Below, one piece after another: positions 6,162 to 14,666 of a stretch of DNA of 19,802 nt; position 1 is the first letter of the stretch, and every line of letters begins with the position of its first letter. A program made the position numbers and the translations under genes. The stretch comes from an uncultured Collinsella sp. (GTDB taxonomy: Bacteria; Actinomycetota; Coriobacteriia; Coriobacteriales; Coriobacteriaceae): the NCBI GenBank assembly GCA_937969105.1, contig CALBUZ010000115.1, positions 1 through 19,802 of the forward strand, in the 5' to 3' direction. The notes under the pieces were generated by a model. It was not told the origin of the DNA and made no database searches. It was given only the letters and a program-made list of their open reading frames with translations.

Positions 6162-8522
6162 CTAAACGCGGCGCTTAAGCTGGGCTCCACCCTCGCCGGG
6201 CATCAGGCGGCGCGCGTCGTAGACCGAGTCAACGCTGCTGATAGAGGCCAGCAGCGGATCCAGACCACTCGCGTCCGAGATCTCGACCATAAAGCGCAGG
6301 GTTGCAATACCCTCGCGGTTGGTCGACGTGGCGGCAGAAAGGATATTGCCGCCCGCATCGCCAATGGCAATAGTGACATCCTTGAGCAGGCCCATGCGGT
6401 CCAGGCACTCGACCACGATCTCGACCTGGAAGAGGGTGTCGGCAGCGCCGTCCCACTCCACTTCGATCATGCGCTCGGGATGCTCCATAAGACCCTTGAC
6501 GTTGGGGCAGTTGGCGCGATGCACCGAGACGCCACGACCGCGCGTGATGAAGCCGACGATATCGTCGCCCGTCACCGGATTGCAGCAATGCGCCAGACGG
6601 ACCAGCAGACCGCTGTTGCTCTCGCCCTTGACGATAATGCCGTTGCTGGCGCTCTTGCCGCGCTTTTGCGGCTTGCGGTTGGAGCCACGGGCTGGCTGTT
6701 TCACGACCTCGGCGATAGCCTCGGCCTTGGTGAGCTGTTCCTCGGGCTTGGGGTCCAAGATTTGCTCGACCTTATTTCCCACAGCGCGCGGGGCAACCTT
6801 GCCGGCGCCGACGGCGGCAAACAGGTCCTCGAGCTGCTTGAAGTTCAGCTGCTCCGCCACGGCATTGAGTGCACGCGTGGATCGCGGCGTAGAGATGCCA
6901 TACCCGCGCTTGCGCAAGTCCTTGGCCAGTATATCGCGGCCGGCAGCAGCGTCGTCGTCCTTGGTCGCGGCGGCAAAATAGCGGCGGATCTTTGACTTGG
7001 CGGAAGGCGTCTTAACGATCTTGAGCCAATCACGCGACGGCTTGGAACTCTTGTTGGTCAGGATTTCAACGCGGTCGCCCGTCTTGATCTCGTGCGTGAG
7101 CGGGGCCACCGCACCGTTGATCTTAGCACCGACGCAGTGGTTGCCCACCTCGGTGTGAACGGCATAGGCAAAGTCGAGCGGCGTGGAGCCGACACGAAGC
7201 GCCATGACCTCGCCCTTGGGTGTAAAGACAAAGATCTCCTGGTCGAACAGATCGACCTTCAGCGAGTGCAGGTATTCCTTGGCGTCCGTAATCTCGTCAG
7301 ACGCTGCCCAATCGAGCGAATGTTTGAGCCAGTTAATCTGGTCGTCCAAACGTTGAGCATCATTGGTCTTGGAAGCAGACGATCCGCCCGATTTCTTATA
7401 GAGCCAGTGGGCGGCAATGCCGTACTCGGCCTGCTCATGCATCTCGTAGGTTCGAATCTGAATCTCGAGCGGACGAGCCGTGGGACCGATAACCGTCGTG
7501 TGGAGCGACTGGTAGTTATTGACCTTGGGCATGGCGATATAGTCTTTAAAGCGACCGGGCATGGGGTGCCACAGCGTATGCACCGCGCCGAGCGTGGAGT
7601 AGCAATCGCGCACCGAATGGGTGATGACGCGCAGCGCCACCAGGTCGTAGATCTCGGAGAATTCCTTGCCCTTGCGCTTCATCTTTTGGTAGATGGACCA
7701 ATAGTGCTTGGAGCGGCCATTAATCTGGAAGCCCTCCAGGCCAATGCGGTTGAGCTCGTCGGTGAGCGTCTTGATGGTCTCGGCCAGATAGCGCTCGCGA
7801 ACCTCGCGCGACTCAGCCACCATGCGCGCAATGCGCTGGTAGGCATCGGGCTCCAGGTAGAAGAAGGACAGGTCCTCGAGCTCCCACTTAATAGAGCTCA
7901 TGCCCAGACGGTCGGCCAGGGGCGCATACACGTCCATGGTCTCGCGGGCCTTAAACAGGCGACGGTCCTCGCGCAGAGCTGCAAGGGTGCGCATGTTGTG
8001 CAGACGGTCGGCAAGCTTAACGATAATGACGCGGATGTCCTTGGACATGGCGAGGAACATCTTGCGCAGCGTAAGCGCCTGCTTCTCGTCCATGCTATCG
8101 ACTTCGATGTTGGTGAGCTTGGTCACGCCATCGACGAGCTCGGCCACCGTATCGCCAAACAGGCCGGAAACATCGGTGAGCGAGGTCTCGGTGTCCTCGA
8201 CGGTATCGTGCAGCAGCGCGGCGCACACCACGTCGCAGTCCATTTTGAGATCGGCCAAAATGATGGCCACCTCGACGGGGTGGTTGATGTACATCTCGCC
8301 CGAGCGACGCTTTTGGTTGCAGTGCTTCTCGGCGGCAAAGCAGTAGGCCTGCTCCACCTTAGAGAAGTCGTCCTCATTCATATATTTGAGGCACAGGCGC
8401 TCCAGCTTGTCGTAGCTGTCCGCCATAATCTCGGGCGGCAGCTCATCGGCATGCTTATAGTGCTCCATCTCCGAGAACGGCTGGAGGGTGGAATCATGGG
8501 CGGTACGGGCTGCGGCATCCAT
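6162..8522 (-). CDS. rel: Bifunctional (p)ppGpp synthetase/hydrolase
   Basis: A 786-residue long RSH protein that makes and destroys the alarmone (p)ppGpp during amino-acid starvation. The hydrolase HD domain keeps its key residues (His81 in INHPVEVA, HDTVED at 105-110, KLADRLHNMRT at 169-179). The synthetase domain has GRFKDYIAMPK (323-333) and NNYQSLHTTV (335-344); the RFKD charge pattern is the RxKD type of bifunctional Rel/SpoT rather than the ExDD type of monofunctional RelA. A TGS domain follows (about 427-490), then a helical region, the conserved-cysteine module (HCCNPV, Cys646-647, and NCPN), and a C-terminal ACT/RRM domain (about 698-770). The ATG at 8522 has GGGGAAGGGG just upstream. 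It starts 15 nt after the recJ stop, so the two are presumably co-transcribed. Confidence 0.97.
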   Translation of the reverse strand: MDAAARTAHDSTLQPFSEMEHYKHADELPPEIMADSYDKLERLCLKYMNEDDFSKVEQAYCFAAEKHCNQKRRSGEMYINHPVEVAIILADLKMDCDVVCAALLHDTVEDTETSLTDVSGLFGDTVAELVDGVTKLTNIEVDSMDEKQALTLRKMFLAMSKDIRVIIVKLADRLHNMRTLAALREDRRLFKARETMDVYAPLADRLGMSSIKWELEDLSFFYLEPDAYQRIARMVAESREVRERYLAETIKTLTDELNRIGLEGFQINGRSKHYWSIYQKMKRKGKEFSEIYDLVALRVITHSVRDCYSTLGAVHTLWHPMPGRFKDYIAMPKVNNYQSLHTTVIGPTARPLEIQIRTYEMHEQAEYGIAAHWLYKKSGGSSASKTNDAQRLDDQINWLKHSLDWAASDEITDAKEYLHSLKVDLFDQEIFVFTPKGEVMALRVGSTPLDFAYAVHTEVGNHCVGAKINGAVAPLTHEIKTGDRVEILTNKSSKPSRDWLKIVKTPSAKSKIRRYFAAATKDDDAAAGRDILAKDLRKRGYGISTPRSTRALNAVAEQLNFKQLEDLFAAVGAGKVAPRAVGNKVEQILDPKPEEQLTKAEAIAEVVKQPARGSNRKPQKRGKSASNGIIVKGESNSGLLVRLAHCCNPVTGDDIVGFITRGRGVSVHRANCPNVKGLMEHPERMIEVEWDGAADTLFQVEIVVECLDRMGLLKDVTIAIGDAGGNILSAATSTNREGIATLRFMVEISDASGLDPLLASISSVDSVYDARRLMPGEGGAQLKRRV

Positions 8523-8537
8523 CGAGGTCCCCTTCCC

Positions 8538-11500
8538 CTAGGCCCGCGGTACGATCGGGCGGTTAACTTTGGCTAGCATATCAGAAGCGCACGAATCGAG
8601 CGCCCAGCTCCGGAAAGCCGAGAACTCCATGCGCGAGCGCAAGCCCTCCAAATAGCGAATTGACCTGCTCAATTGCACACGGCCCGGGTTTTCTGCCATC
8701 GCGATGCGACGGGTGTCGTCAAACCCCGAAACGCGACAGAAACCAAGCTCTTCGAAGATTCCCAGACCGCTTGCCACCGAGCGCTCATCGACCGGCGTGC
8801 GGGCATCGATGGCAAGACACATCTGCGCGATATCGATATCGCTCGCACTAAAAGAGTCGTCTCCGGTCTTGCCGCGGTTGGAGCGCCACATTGTCTGCAG
8901 CGCTCGATAGAGCGTGACGAGCTCATCGCGCTCGGGCGCGTAGCAGTCGAGCAGGCGCTCGTTAATGCGAGCGTCACGCGACGAATAGAGCAGGTGAATC
9001 ACGGCAGGTTGGCCGTCGCGACCGGCGCGTCCGCTCATCTGGTTGAACTCAATGCTGCCAAACGGCATGTGGTAGAGCACGACATGGCGGATATCGGGCA
9101 GGTTGACGCCCTCGCCAAAGGCAGAGGTCGAAACGATGCAGCTGAGGCTGCCGTCTCGAAACGCCTCCTCGACACGGCGACGATCGGAGCGCGCAAGCCC
9201 CGCGTTATAAAACGCGATGCGGGTCGCGCAATCGGGTACCCGCTTGCGCAGCGTCTTAGCAAGCGCCACGGACTGGTCGCGCGAGTTGACGTAGATGACG
9301 GTCTTCTCCCCTGTCGCCACGATTGACACCAGGCGGTTCTCGCGGCTCGCAAGGTCTCGGTCATCCTCGAGCTGCAAGTTCTCGCGCACCGTCTCGTCGA
9401 CCACCGTACGGGTAATCGGCAGCACGCGGGCGAGCTCGGCCACAACCGGAGCCGTTGCGGTGGCAGTCGTGGCCAGAACGACCGGGTCGCCCAGGGCCTT
9501 GAGGATATCGGGCATGTCGAGATAGGCGCTGCGGTCACCGCCCTTGGCAAGACCGGCATGATGCGCCTCATCGATAACGACAAAACCGATGCGTCCCGAA
9601 CGCGCAAAGCGGTCGCGATGAATGGACAGGAACTCGGGCGTCGTGAGCACGATGCCGGTGCGGCCCGAAGCCAAGCCGGCAAACACGTCATCGCGCGCCG
9701 CCTCCACGGTCTCGCCGGTCAGCACGCCCACGCCAATGCCGAGCGCGGCCATCGTCGACGAGAGGTGATAGGCCTGGTCGGCAACGAGCGCGCGCAGCGG
9801 ATAGACAAAGATGCTCGCACGCCCACGAAGGACCGCCTCGCGCGCGGCATGCACATGGAAGATAAGAGACTTGCCGCGCCCCGTTCCCATAACGGCCAGA
9901 ACACTTTGGTGATCGGCCAGGGCATCGAGCGCCTCGACCTGCGCACGGTGCGGCTGGTTCGAGCCGATAAAGCTATGAATAAGCGAGCGCGTCAGCTCGG
10001 TATAGGAAAGCTGGGCGAGCGTTTGGCGCTTGCGGGACTCCAGACGAAGACCGGCGTCCGCAGGCTCCACGCCGCGGCGAAGCTCACATGCCGGGTCGTC
10101 AACGCTGGGCACCGTGGTATCGCGGACCAAGACGTCCTTGATCATGAGCTTGGGCTTTACGCGACCTTGCCAATGCTCGGCCACGGCCTCGAATACCAGG
10201 TCGACGGCGCTATCGCAATTGATGAGCTTATCGATCTGCGGCACGCGGAACATAATGGCCGGCACACTCGCGGCGCCATCGGTCGCCACGAAGCGCATGT
10301 GCTCGCCGGTTTTGCCCACCACAGCGCGATCGCACATTGTCACGCCCTCGGCAGCCAGAAGCGGCACCTTGTTGCCCTGGCCAAACGGCTCAAGACGGGA
10401 GATCTGCTCGATGGTCTCGATATTTAGCTCGGAGAGGTCGACGGTGGCGGCAACCTCGTCAGTGTCCTCAAAGTCCTCGGCGGGAAGCTCCGATAGCACG
10501 GCGGAAAGGCGACGACGGAACTCGTCGAGCTTGGACGCCTCGATGGTCACGCCCACCGCACCCGCATGCCCGCCGCGACGAATCAGCAGATCGGAGCAGC
10601 GTTCTACGGCGTCGAACAGGTTAATTTTGCCCACCGAGCGACCCGAGCCGCGTGCAATGCCGTCCTCGATCGAGAACAGCAGCGCCGGCACGTGATAACG
10701 GTTGGTCAGGCGGCTCGCCACGATACCCTTGACGCCCTCATGCCAGCCCTCGCCACCCACGACGATTGCGCGACCGCCATCATAGGTCTCCTCGACCTTC
10801 GCCATGGCATCACGTGTGAGCTCCGCCTCGATCTCGCGACGCTGACGGTTGATTTCCTCGAGCTCGGCCGCCAGCGCGCTTGCCTCAATAGGATCGCGGG
10901 CAAGCAGCAGGTCGAGCGCCAGCTTGGGATCGGCCATGCGGCCGGCAGCGTTTAAGCGGGGAATGAGCGAGAATGACAGGCCATCCGCCGTAATGCTCGA
11001 AAGGTCCGCCTTGGCGAGCGCGGCCAGCGCGATATAGCCGGGGCGGGCGGTCACGCGCATCTGCTGGATGCCCTCGGCGACCAGCGCGCGGTTCTCGGGC
11101 GTCAGCGGCATCATGTCGGACACGGTGCCCAGCGCCGCAACCTCGATCAGCGAACGCCAATACGACGGCTTGCCCAGACGCTCGCCCAGAACCTGCACCA
11201 GCTTGAGTGCCACGCCGGCACCGGCAAGCTCACGCGAGGGACCCTCGTCCTCGAGCTTGGGGTCGGTCAGGGGCACGCCCTGCGGCACCTGGTCGGAGGG
11301 CTCGTGATGGTCCGTGACCACCAAATCGATCCCCAGGCTCTCCAGATAGGAAACCTCTTCCTTGGCAGCAATACCGTTATCGACGGTCACAATCAGGTTG
11401 GGTTGAGCGAGCTCGTTGACGCGGTCGAGCGCCGCGCGCGACAGGCCGTAGCCCTCGTCAAAGCGATGCGGAATAAACGGCGTGACATCGGCGCCAAACG

Positions 11501-11825
11501 TGCGCAGCGCCTCGGTCAACAGGCAGGTCGACGTAATACCGTCAACGTCAAAATCGCCAAAGACCGCGATGTGCTCATGGTTGCGAATAGCACGCTCGAC
11601 GCGGTCGGCAACGACCGACATGCCCGGGATAATGAGTGGGTCGGCCCAGTCGCGATCGAGCGAAGGCGTCAAAAACAGCTGGCCTTCCTCGATGGATGTA
11701 ATGCCGTGCGCAACCATAATGCGCGCCACCAGCCCGGGTATGCCCAGGCCAGCCGAAAGCTCCTTTTCGAGCTCGGGGTTTTGCTGAGCGACCGCCCAGC
11801 GATGCGTCGTCTTAAGCGATGACAT
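8538..11825 (-). CDS. recJ: RecJ 5'-3' ssDNA exonuclease fused to a RecQ-like helicase
   Basis: A 1095-residue protein, well above the usual RecJ length of about 560-780. The N-terminal half is RecJ: DFDVDG (91-96), VTVDNG (146-151), DHH (172-174), GTVSDMMPL (233-241), RLNAAGR (290-296) and the DHHA1 GGHAGA (418-423), then an OB-fold-like part ending near 570. From about 605 a superfamily 2 helicase follows: motif I GTGRGKS (647-653), Ia YPLRAL, II DEAH (752-755), III TTATAT (786-791), V AFGEGVNLPDIRHV (902-915) and VI QMSGRAGRDG (929-938). Motifs V and VI are RecQ-like. The C-terminal 150 residues lack the four-cysteine zinc module of RecQ. In E. coli RecQ unwinds and RecJ degrades as separate proteins. 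The ATG at 11825 follows GGGGGTGG; a GTG at 11870 would add 15 residues. The frame is continuous. Confidence 0.93.
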   Translation of the reverse strand: MSSLKTTHRWAVAQQNPELEKELSAGLGIPGLVARIMVAHGITSIEEGQLFLTPSLDRDWADPLIIPGMSVVADRVERAIRNHEHIAVFGDFDVDGITSTCLLTEALRTFGADVTPFIPHRFDEGYGLSRAALDRVNELAQPNLIVTVDNGIAAKEEVSYLESLGIDLVVTDHHEPSDQVPQGVPLTDPKLEDEGPSRELAGAGVALKLVQVLGERLGKPSYWRSLIEVAALGTVSDMMPLTPENRALVAEGIQQMRVTARPGYIALAALAKADLSSITADGLSFSLIPRLNAAGRMADPKLALDLLLARDPIEASALAAELEEINRQRREIEAELTRDAMAKVEETYDGGRAIVVGGEGWHEGVKGIVASRLTNRYHVPALLFSIEDGIARGSGRSVGKINLFDAVERCSDLLIRRGGHAGAVGVTIEASKLDEFRRRLSAVLSELPAEDFEDTDEVAATVDLSELNIETIEQISRLEPFGQGNKVPLLAAEGVTMCDRAVVGKTGEHMRFVATDGAASVPAIMFRVPQIDKLINCDSAVDLVFEAVAEHWQGRVKPKLMIKDVLVRDTTVPSVDDPACELRRGVEPADAGLRLESRKRQTLAQLSYTELTRSLIHSFIGSNQPHRAQVEALDALADHQSVLAVMGTGRGKSLIFHVHAAREAVLRGRASIFVYPLRALVADQAYHLSSTMAALGIGVGVLTGETVEAARDDVFAGLASGRTGIVLTTPEFLSIHRDRFARSGRIGFVVIDEAHHAGLAKGGDRSAYLDMPDILKALGDPVVLATTATATAPVVAELARVLPITRTVVDETVRENLQLEDDRDLASRENRLVSIVATGEKTVIYVNSRDQSVALAKTLRKRVPDCATRIAFYNAGLARSDRRRVEEAFRDGSLSCIVSTSAFGEGVNLPDIRHVVLYHMPFGSIEFNQMSGRAGRDGQPAVIHLLYSSRDARINERLLDCYAPERDELVTLYRALQTMWRSNRGKTGDDSFSASDIDIAQMCLAIDARTPVDERSVASGLGIFEELGFCRVSGFDDTRRIAMAENPGRVQLSRSIRYLEGLRSRMEFSAFRSWALDSCASDMLAKVNRPIVPRA

Positions 11826-11933
11826 AGGCGCCCACCCCCGATAGGGGCAGGTCGCCGCGATACCTCTCACGGTTCATAGCGATGAGTCCTCTGTGTATGC
11901 CCGCTTCGGCAGGCAGATCTGTTGAACGGATTT

Positions 11934-11939
11934 ATTATA
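11934..11939 (-). promoter_or_regulatory. -10 box of the recJ-rel-MBL promoter
   Basis: The minus strand has a perfect TATAAT (context CGGTATAATAAATCC) about 110 nt before the recJ start. The -35 is less clear: TTGTGC at 15 bp or CGTTGT at 17 bp. The leader of roughly 100 nt contains a small hairpin (GCCTGC-CGAA-GCGGGC) and a short open reading frame overlapping the recJ start. Confidence 0.55.
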
Positions 11940-12100
11940 CCGTGCAGCGCGGACGCACAACGTCCAGCACGCCGTGGTTTCGATAAACGAGGGCGGTAAT
12001 AGCCTCGAAATAATCGAGCGTTTCTGACGCACGGACGCATGCGAGCGTCTAGCATATCCATTCAAAACGGATTCACGAGCAAAGGGAGTCACAAGAGCAT
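11940..12100. other. Divergent intergenic region between recJ and the BASS gene
   Basis: The two genes are transcribed away from each other, so this stretch should carry the promoter for the plus-strand transporter. I do not see a convincing plus-strand -35/-10 pair. Short self-complementary pieces occur, such as GACGC...GCGTC around GCATGC (12030-12050). The transporter's ribosome site AAGGGAG is near 12084-12090, a little far from the ATG. Confidence 0.4.
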
Positions 12101-13099
12101 ATGAAGCAATGGGTTGGACTGGGCAAGTTTCTCGCGGGGCATATGCAGGTCATCGTTCCGATTTGCGTGGCGCTCGGCGTGCTCTTTCCTCAGCAGATTG
12201 GCGTACTCAAGCCCATCGTTCCCACCTTGTTTGCCTTCATGACCTTCCAAGGCGCGCTCAGCAACACTTTCCACCAGGTAGCTGAGGTGTTCCGCCGTCC
12301 CCTGCATCTGATTTTGGCGTTATTTGTCTCGGCTGTGATCATCCCCATCGCGGCGTATGCCATGGGCTCACTGTTCTTTGGTTCCAACCCCAACCTTGTC
12401 TGCGGTATCGTGCTCGAATACAGCGTGCCCGTAGCCGTCACCGCTTTTATGTGGATTAGCATGTTCGGCGGCAACGGCCCGCTCGCACTCACCATCATCC
12501 TGACGTCTTCGGTTATATCGCCCGTGACGATTCCGCTCACGCTCAAGCTCCTGCTGGGTGCCACCGTCTCGATCGACGTGCCAAGCATGATGCAGAATAT
12601 GGCCTTTATGATCGCCATACCCGCCGTGCTCGGTATCGTCATTAACGAACTCACGCGCGGCTGGGGTCATGAGAAGCTCTCCCCCGCGCTTTCGCCCGCC
12701 TGCAAGTTCATGATGATGGGTGTTATCGCGTCCAACTCCACCGCCATGAGCGAGTACGTGCTGCACATGAATGTTGAGCGCTTGGAAGTCGCCCTCTTTA
12801 TTCTGGTGTTCGCCATCAGCGGCTTTATCATCGGCATCCTGGTCGCGCGTGCCCTGCATCTGCCGTATAGCGAGACGACCACCATGTGCTTTACCTGCGG
12901 CATGCGCAATATCTCTTCGGGCGCCGTCATCGCCACGCAGTATTTTCCGGGCGAAGTCGTGTTTCCCGTCATGTGCGGAACGCTGTTTCAGCAGGTGCTG
13001 GCCTCGATTATCGGGCACCTCTTTGAGCGCCTGACCGGCGAGGAGCGCGCCGCCCAGCGCAAGCGGGTCAAGGCCGGCCGCGACGCGATGGCACGCTAG
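12101..13099 (+). CDS. Bile acid:sodium symporter (BASS) family transporter
   Basis: A 332-residue integral membrane protein, the only plus-strand gene in the window. I count roughly nine to ten hydrophobic segments, as expected for the BASS/ASBT fold. Family-like features include GPLALTIILTSSVISPVTIPLTLKLL near 125-150, the SNSTAMSEY stretch near 205, and MRNISSGAVIA near 268-278, which corresponds to the late sodium-site crossover region. The tail is short and basic, on the cytoplasmic side. Members carry bile acids, pantoate, keto acids or other organic anions with sodium, so bile acid cannot be assumed as substrate. It starts with ATG at 12101 after AAAGGGAG about 11 nt upstream, and ends 21 nt before the convergent GalT-like gene with no clear terminator between. 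Confidence 0.88.
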   Translation: MKQWVGLGKFLAGHMQVIVPICVALGVLFPQQIGVLKPIVPTLFAFMTFQGALSNTFHQVAEVFRRPLHLILALFVSAVIIPIAAYAMGSLFFGSNPNLVCGIVLEYSVPVAVTAFMWISMFGGNGPLALTIILTSSVISPVTIPLTLKLLLGATVSIDVPSMMQNMAFMIAIPAVLGIVINELTRGWGHEKLSPALSPACKFMMMGVIASNSTAMSEYVLHMNVERLEVALFILVFAISGFIIGILVARALHLPYSETTTMCFTCGMRNISSGAVIATQYFPGEVVFPVMCGTLFQQVLASIIGHLFERLTGEERAAQRKRVKAGRDAMAR

Positions 13100-13120
13100 A
13101 CTGTCCGTATTATGCGGGTG

Positions 13121-13927
13121 TTAGCCTTGCCATACGAGCGTTTCAAGATGCGCACGCAGGCGCTCAGCATCGGTATCGAGCGTGGTCTCGGCATTGACCT
13201 GGGCCAGACGATAGCCCACAAAGTAGGGTGATACCACCCAACGTGGCAGCGCCTTGGCAATGGTCCGGCCGCCCAGGTGGTAGAAGAACAAGTTGTACGA
13301 CTCCGCGCGACCGCCGTGATGCTCGTGCAGGATATAGCGCAGGGCCACCTGAATCGCATCGGCAAACAGGTCCGCTTCGACTTGGTCGCGGGCGTCGTCG
13401 CTGGCGGCGATTCCCTGTGGAGCCGAGACGTTGACCTCAAAGAATCCCATAATCGGCTCGGTTGAGATGTTGACCGAGATTCTCCCCTGCTGCCAGACAT
13501 CGAAACCTTCAAAGTTGGCTAAGGTCAGCGCCGCATAGCCGTCCTCCTGTTCCAAGCCCACAATCTGCATGTGTGGATGGACGAGGCTGCCGCCCGAAAG
13601 CGGGCCTTTGTTCTTGTACATGAGCACACTGCGGTACTGTTGGGAATCGATCATCTGCTGCCAACAGCCCAGGGCAAACCGCATCACATGATGCAGCTCA
13701 TCCGGTTCATAGGTCACCAGGTCGGCGTCGTGATTGGCCGACTCGATCAATACGGTCTGACGGGTGGCCCGCAAGGTCTTGAACTTATTCTCGAGCCAGA
13801 TGCAGTCACCATCGCGCTGGATGATGTTGGCGAGCCCCTCCGTGTCGCAAAAAGGGCACGCGGTGCCAGGGCGACGATTATCGTCGGGCTTGCCGCTCGC
13901 CTGCTGAACGTCAAATACCAGCGCCAC
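13121..13927 (-). CDS. GalT-like HIT-superfamily protein (DUF4931 type)
   Basis: A 268-residue protein with the signature of galactose-1-phosphate uridylyltransferase: CPFC (Cys24, Cys27), ESANHD (His66) and HPHMQ (117-121). By analogy with E. coli GalT, Cys24, Cys27, His66 and His117 would bind zinc and His119 would be the nucleotidylated nucleophile, with Met replacing Gly in HPHGQ. It is shorter than true GalT (about 350) and no other Leloir genes are nearby. It is better described as an uncharacterised nucleotidyltransferase-like member, probably the DUF4931 group, than as GalT. It starts with GTG at 13927, with GGAGG inside the last codons of cutC and only 3 nt between the genes, so the pair should be translationally coupled. 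Confidence 0.8.
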   Translation of the reverse strand: MALVFDVQQASGKPDDNRRPGTACPFCDTEGLANIIQRDGDCIWLENKFKTLRATRQTVLIESANHDADLVTYEPDELHHVMRFALGCWQQMIDSQQYRSVLMYKNKGPLSGGSLVHPHMQIVGLEQEDGYAALTLANFEGFDVWQQGRISVNISTEPIMGFFEVNVSAPQGIAASDDARDQVEADLFADAIQVALRYILHEHHGGRAESYNLFFYHLGGRTIAKALPRWVVSPYFVGYRLAQVNAETTLDTDAERLRAHLETLVWQG

Positions 13928-13930
13928 GGG

Positions 13931-14608
13931 TTATACCTCCAGCGGCACGATCTTGGTGCCATGGAGCTCGGAGACGTCGAGCGCCGCCGCGACCGCGTCG
14001 CGATTTGCCGTAGTGATGCCGCCGCCGGGAAGGATGGTCAAACGATCGCCCGCATACTCGATTAAACGAGCCAGGTGATCGAAATTATCCTCGATCGACG
14101 TACCTGCCGCGCCGCCATGCGTGAGGATGCGCGTAACGCCGCAGTCGGCAAGTGTATCAATCGCATCGAGCTGAGCCTCGGGCGAGAGCTGGTCAAATGC
14201 CATGTGGAAGGTGATGTCAAGGGACTCGCGCTTGCACTCCTCGGTCGCGCAGCCCGTAGCCATAACGAGGGCGCCAAGGGTGAGATCGTCGAGCGCCCAG
14301 CCGCCAGCGCAAGGCTTGCAGCAGCCAAAGACCAGGCCGTCAACGCCGGCGCTCACAGCAAGGCCCAGGTCCATCTCCATCATGCGCAGCTCGTCCTGGT
14401 TGTAATGAAAGTCGCCACCACGCGTACGAATCATGCACATCACTCGCGCATCGCGCTCATGAGCGTAGTTGACCGTGGCGCTGATAACGCCGGCGGAAGG
14501 CGTGGTACCGCCAACGGCAAGGTTGTCGCACAGCTCAATACGACTCGCACCGGCCTTAATGGCCGCCGGCACCCGCTCAAAGTTCTCGGCACAAAACTCG
14601 TACAGCAT
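13931..14608 (-). CDS. cutC: CutC family protein
   Basis: A 225-residue TIM-barrel protein of the CutC family. Visible marks are the N-terminal FCAENFERVPAAIKAGASRI with ELCDNLAVGGTTPSAG directly after, RTRGGDFHYNQDEL, the FHMAFDQ region, LTHGGA and the C-terminal ILPGGGITTAN...ELHG. The family was linked to copper tolerance in E. coli, but a direct role in copper handling is disputed and the reaction is unknown. The ATG at 14608 follows GGGGG at suitable spacing; the frame extends upstream by 19 residues without a ribosome site or family sequence. It is paired with the GalT-like gene 3 nt downstream, which hints that the two act on a shared, perhaps sugar- or nucleotide-linked, substrate. 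Confidence 0.92.
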   Translation of the reverse strand: MLYEFCAENFERVPAAIKAGASRIELCDNLAVGGTTPSAGVISATVNYAHERDARVMCMIRTRGGDFHYNQDELRMMEMDLGLAVSAGVDGLVFGCCKPCAGGWALDDLTLGALVMATGCATEECKRESLDITFHMAFDQLSPEAQLDAIDTLADCGVTRILTHGGAAGTSIEDNFDHLARLIEYAGDRLTILPGGGITTANRDAVAAALDVSELHGTKIVPLEV

Positions 14609-14666
14609 AGATAGACCCCCAAAGACAGCAGATGTTTTCCGACGGGCATTGTCACACATCCCCATG

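Noticed and set aside
5553..6995. Long plus-strand open frame of 480 codons
   Set aside because: It lies antisense to the MBL gene and rel, has no recognisable domains, and its composition is what high-G+C antisense frames produce. The minus-strand proteins are certain.
7092..8576. Long plus-strand open frame of 494 codons
   Set aside because: It is antisense to rel with no domain resemblance; an antisense shadow of a highly conserved gene.
13121..13927. Calling this gene galT
   Set aside because: Active-site residues fit, but the protein is too short, the HPHGQ box is altered, and there are no galK or galE neighbours; kept as GalT-like only.
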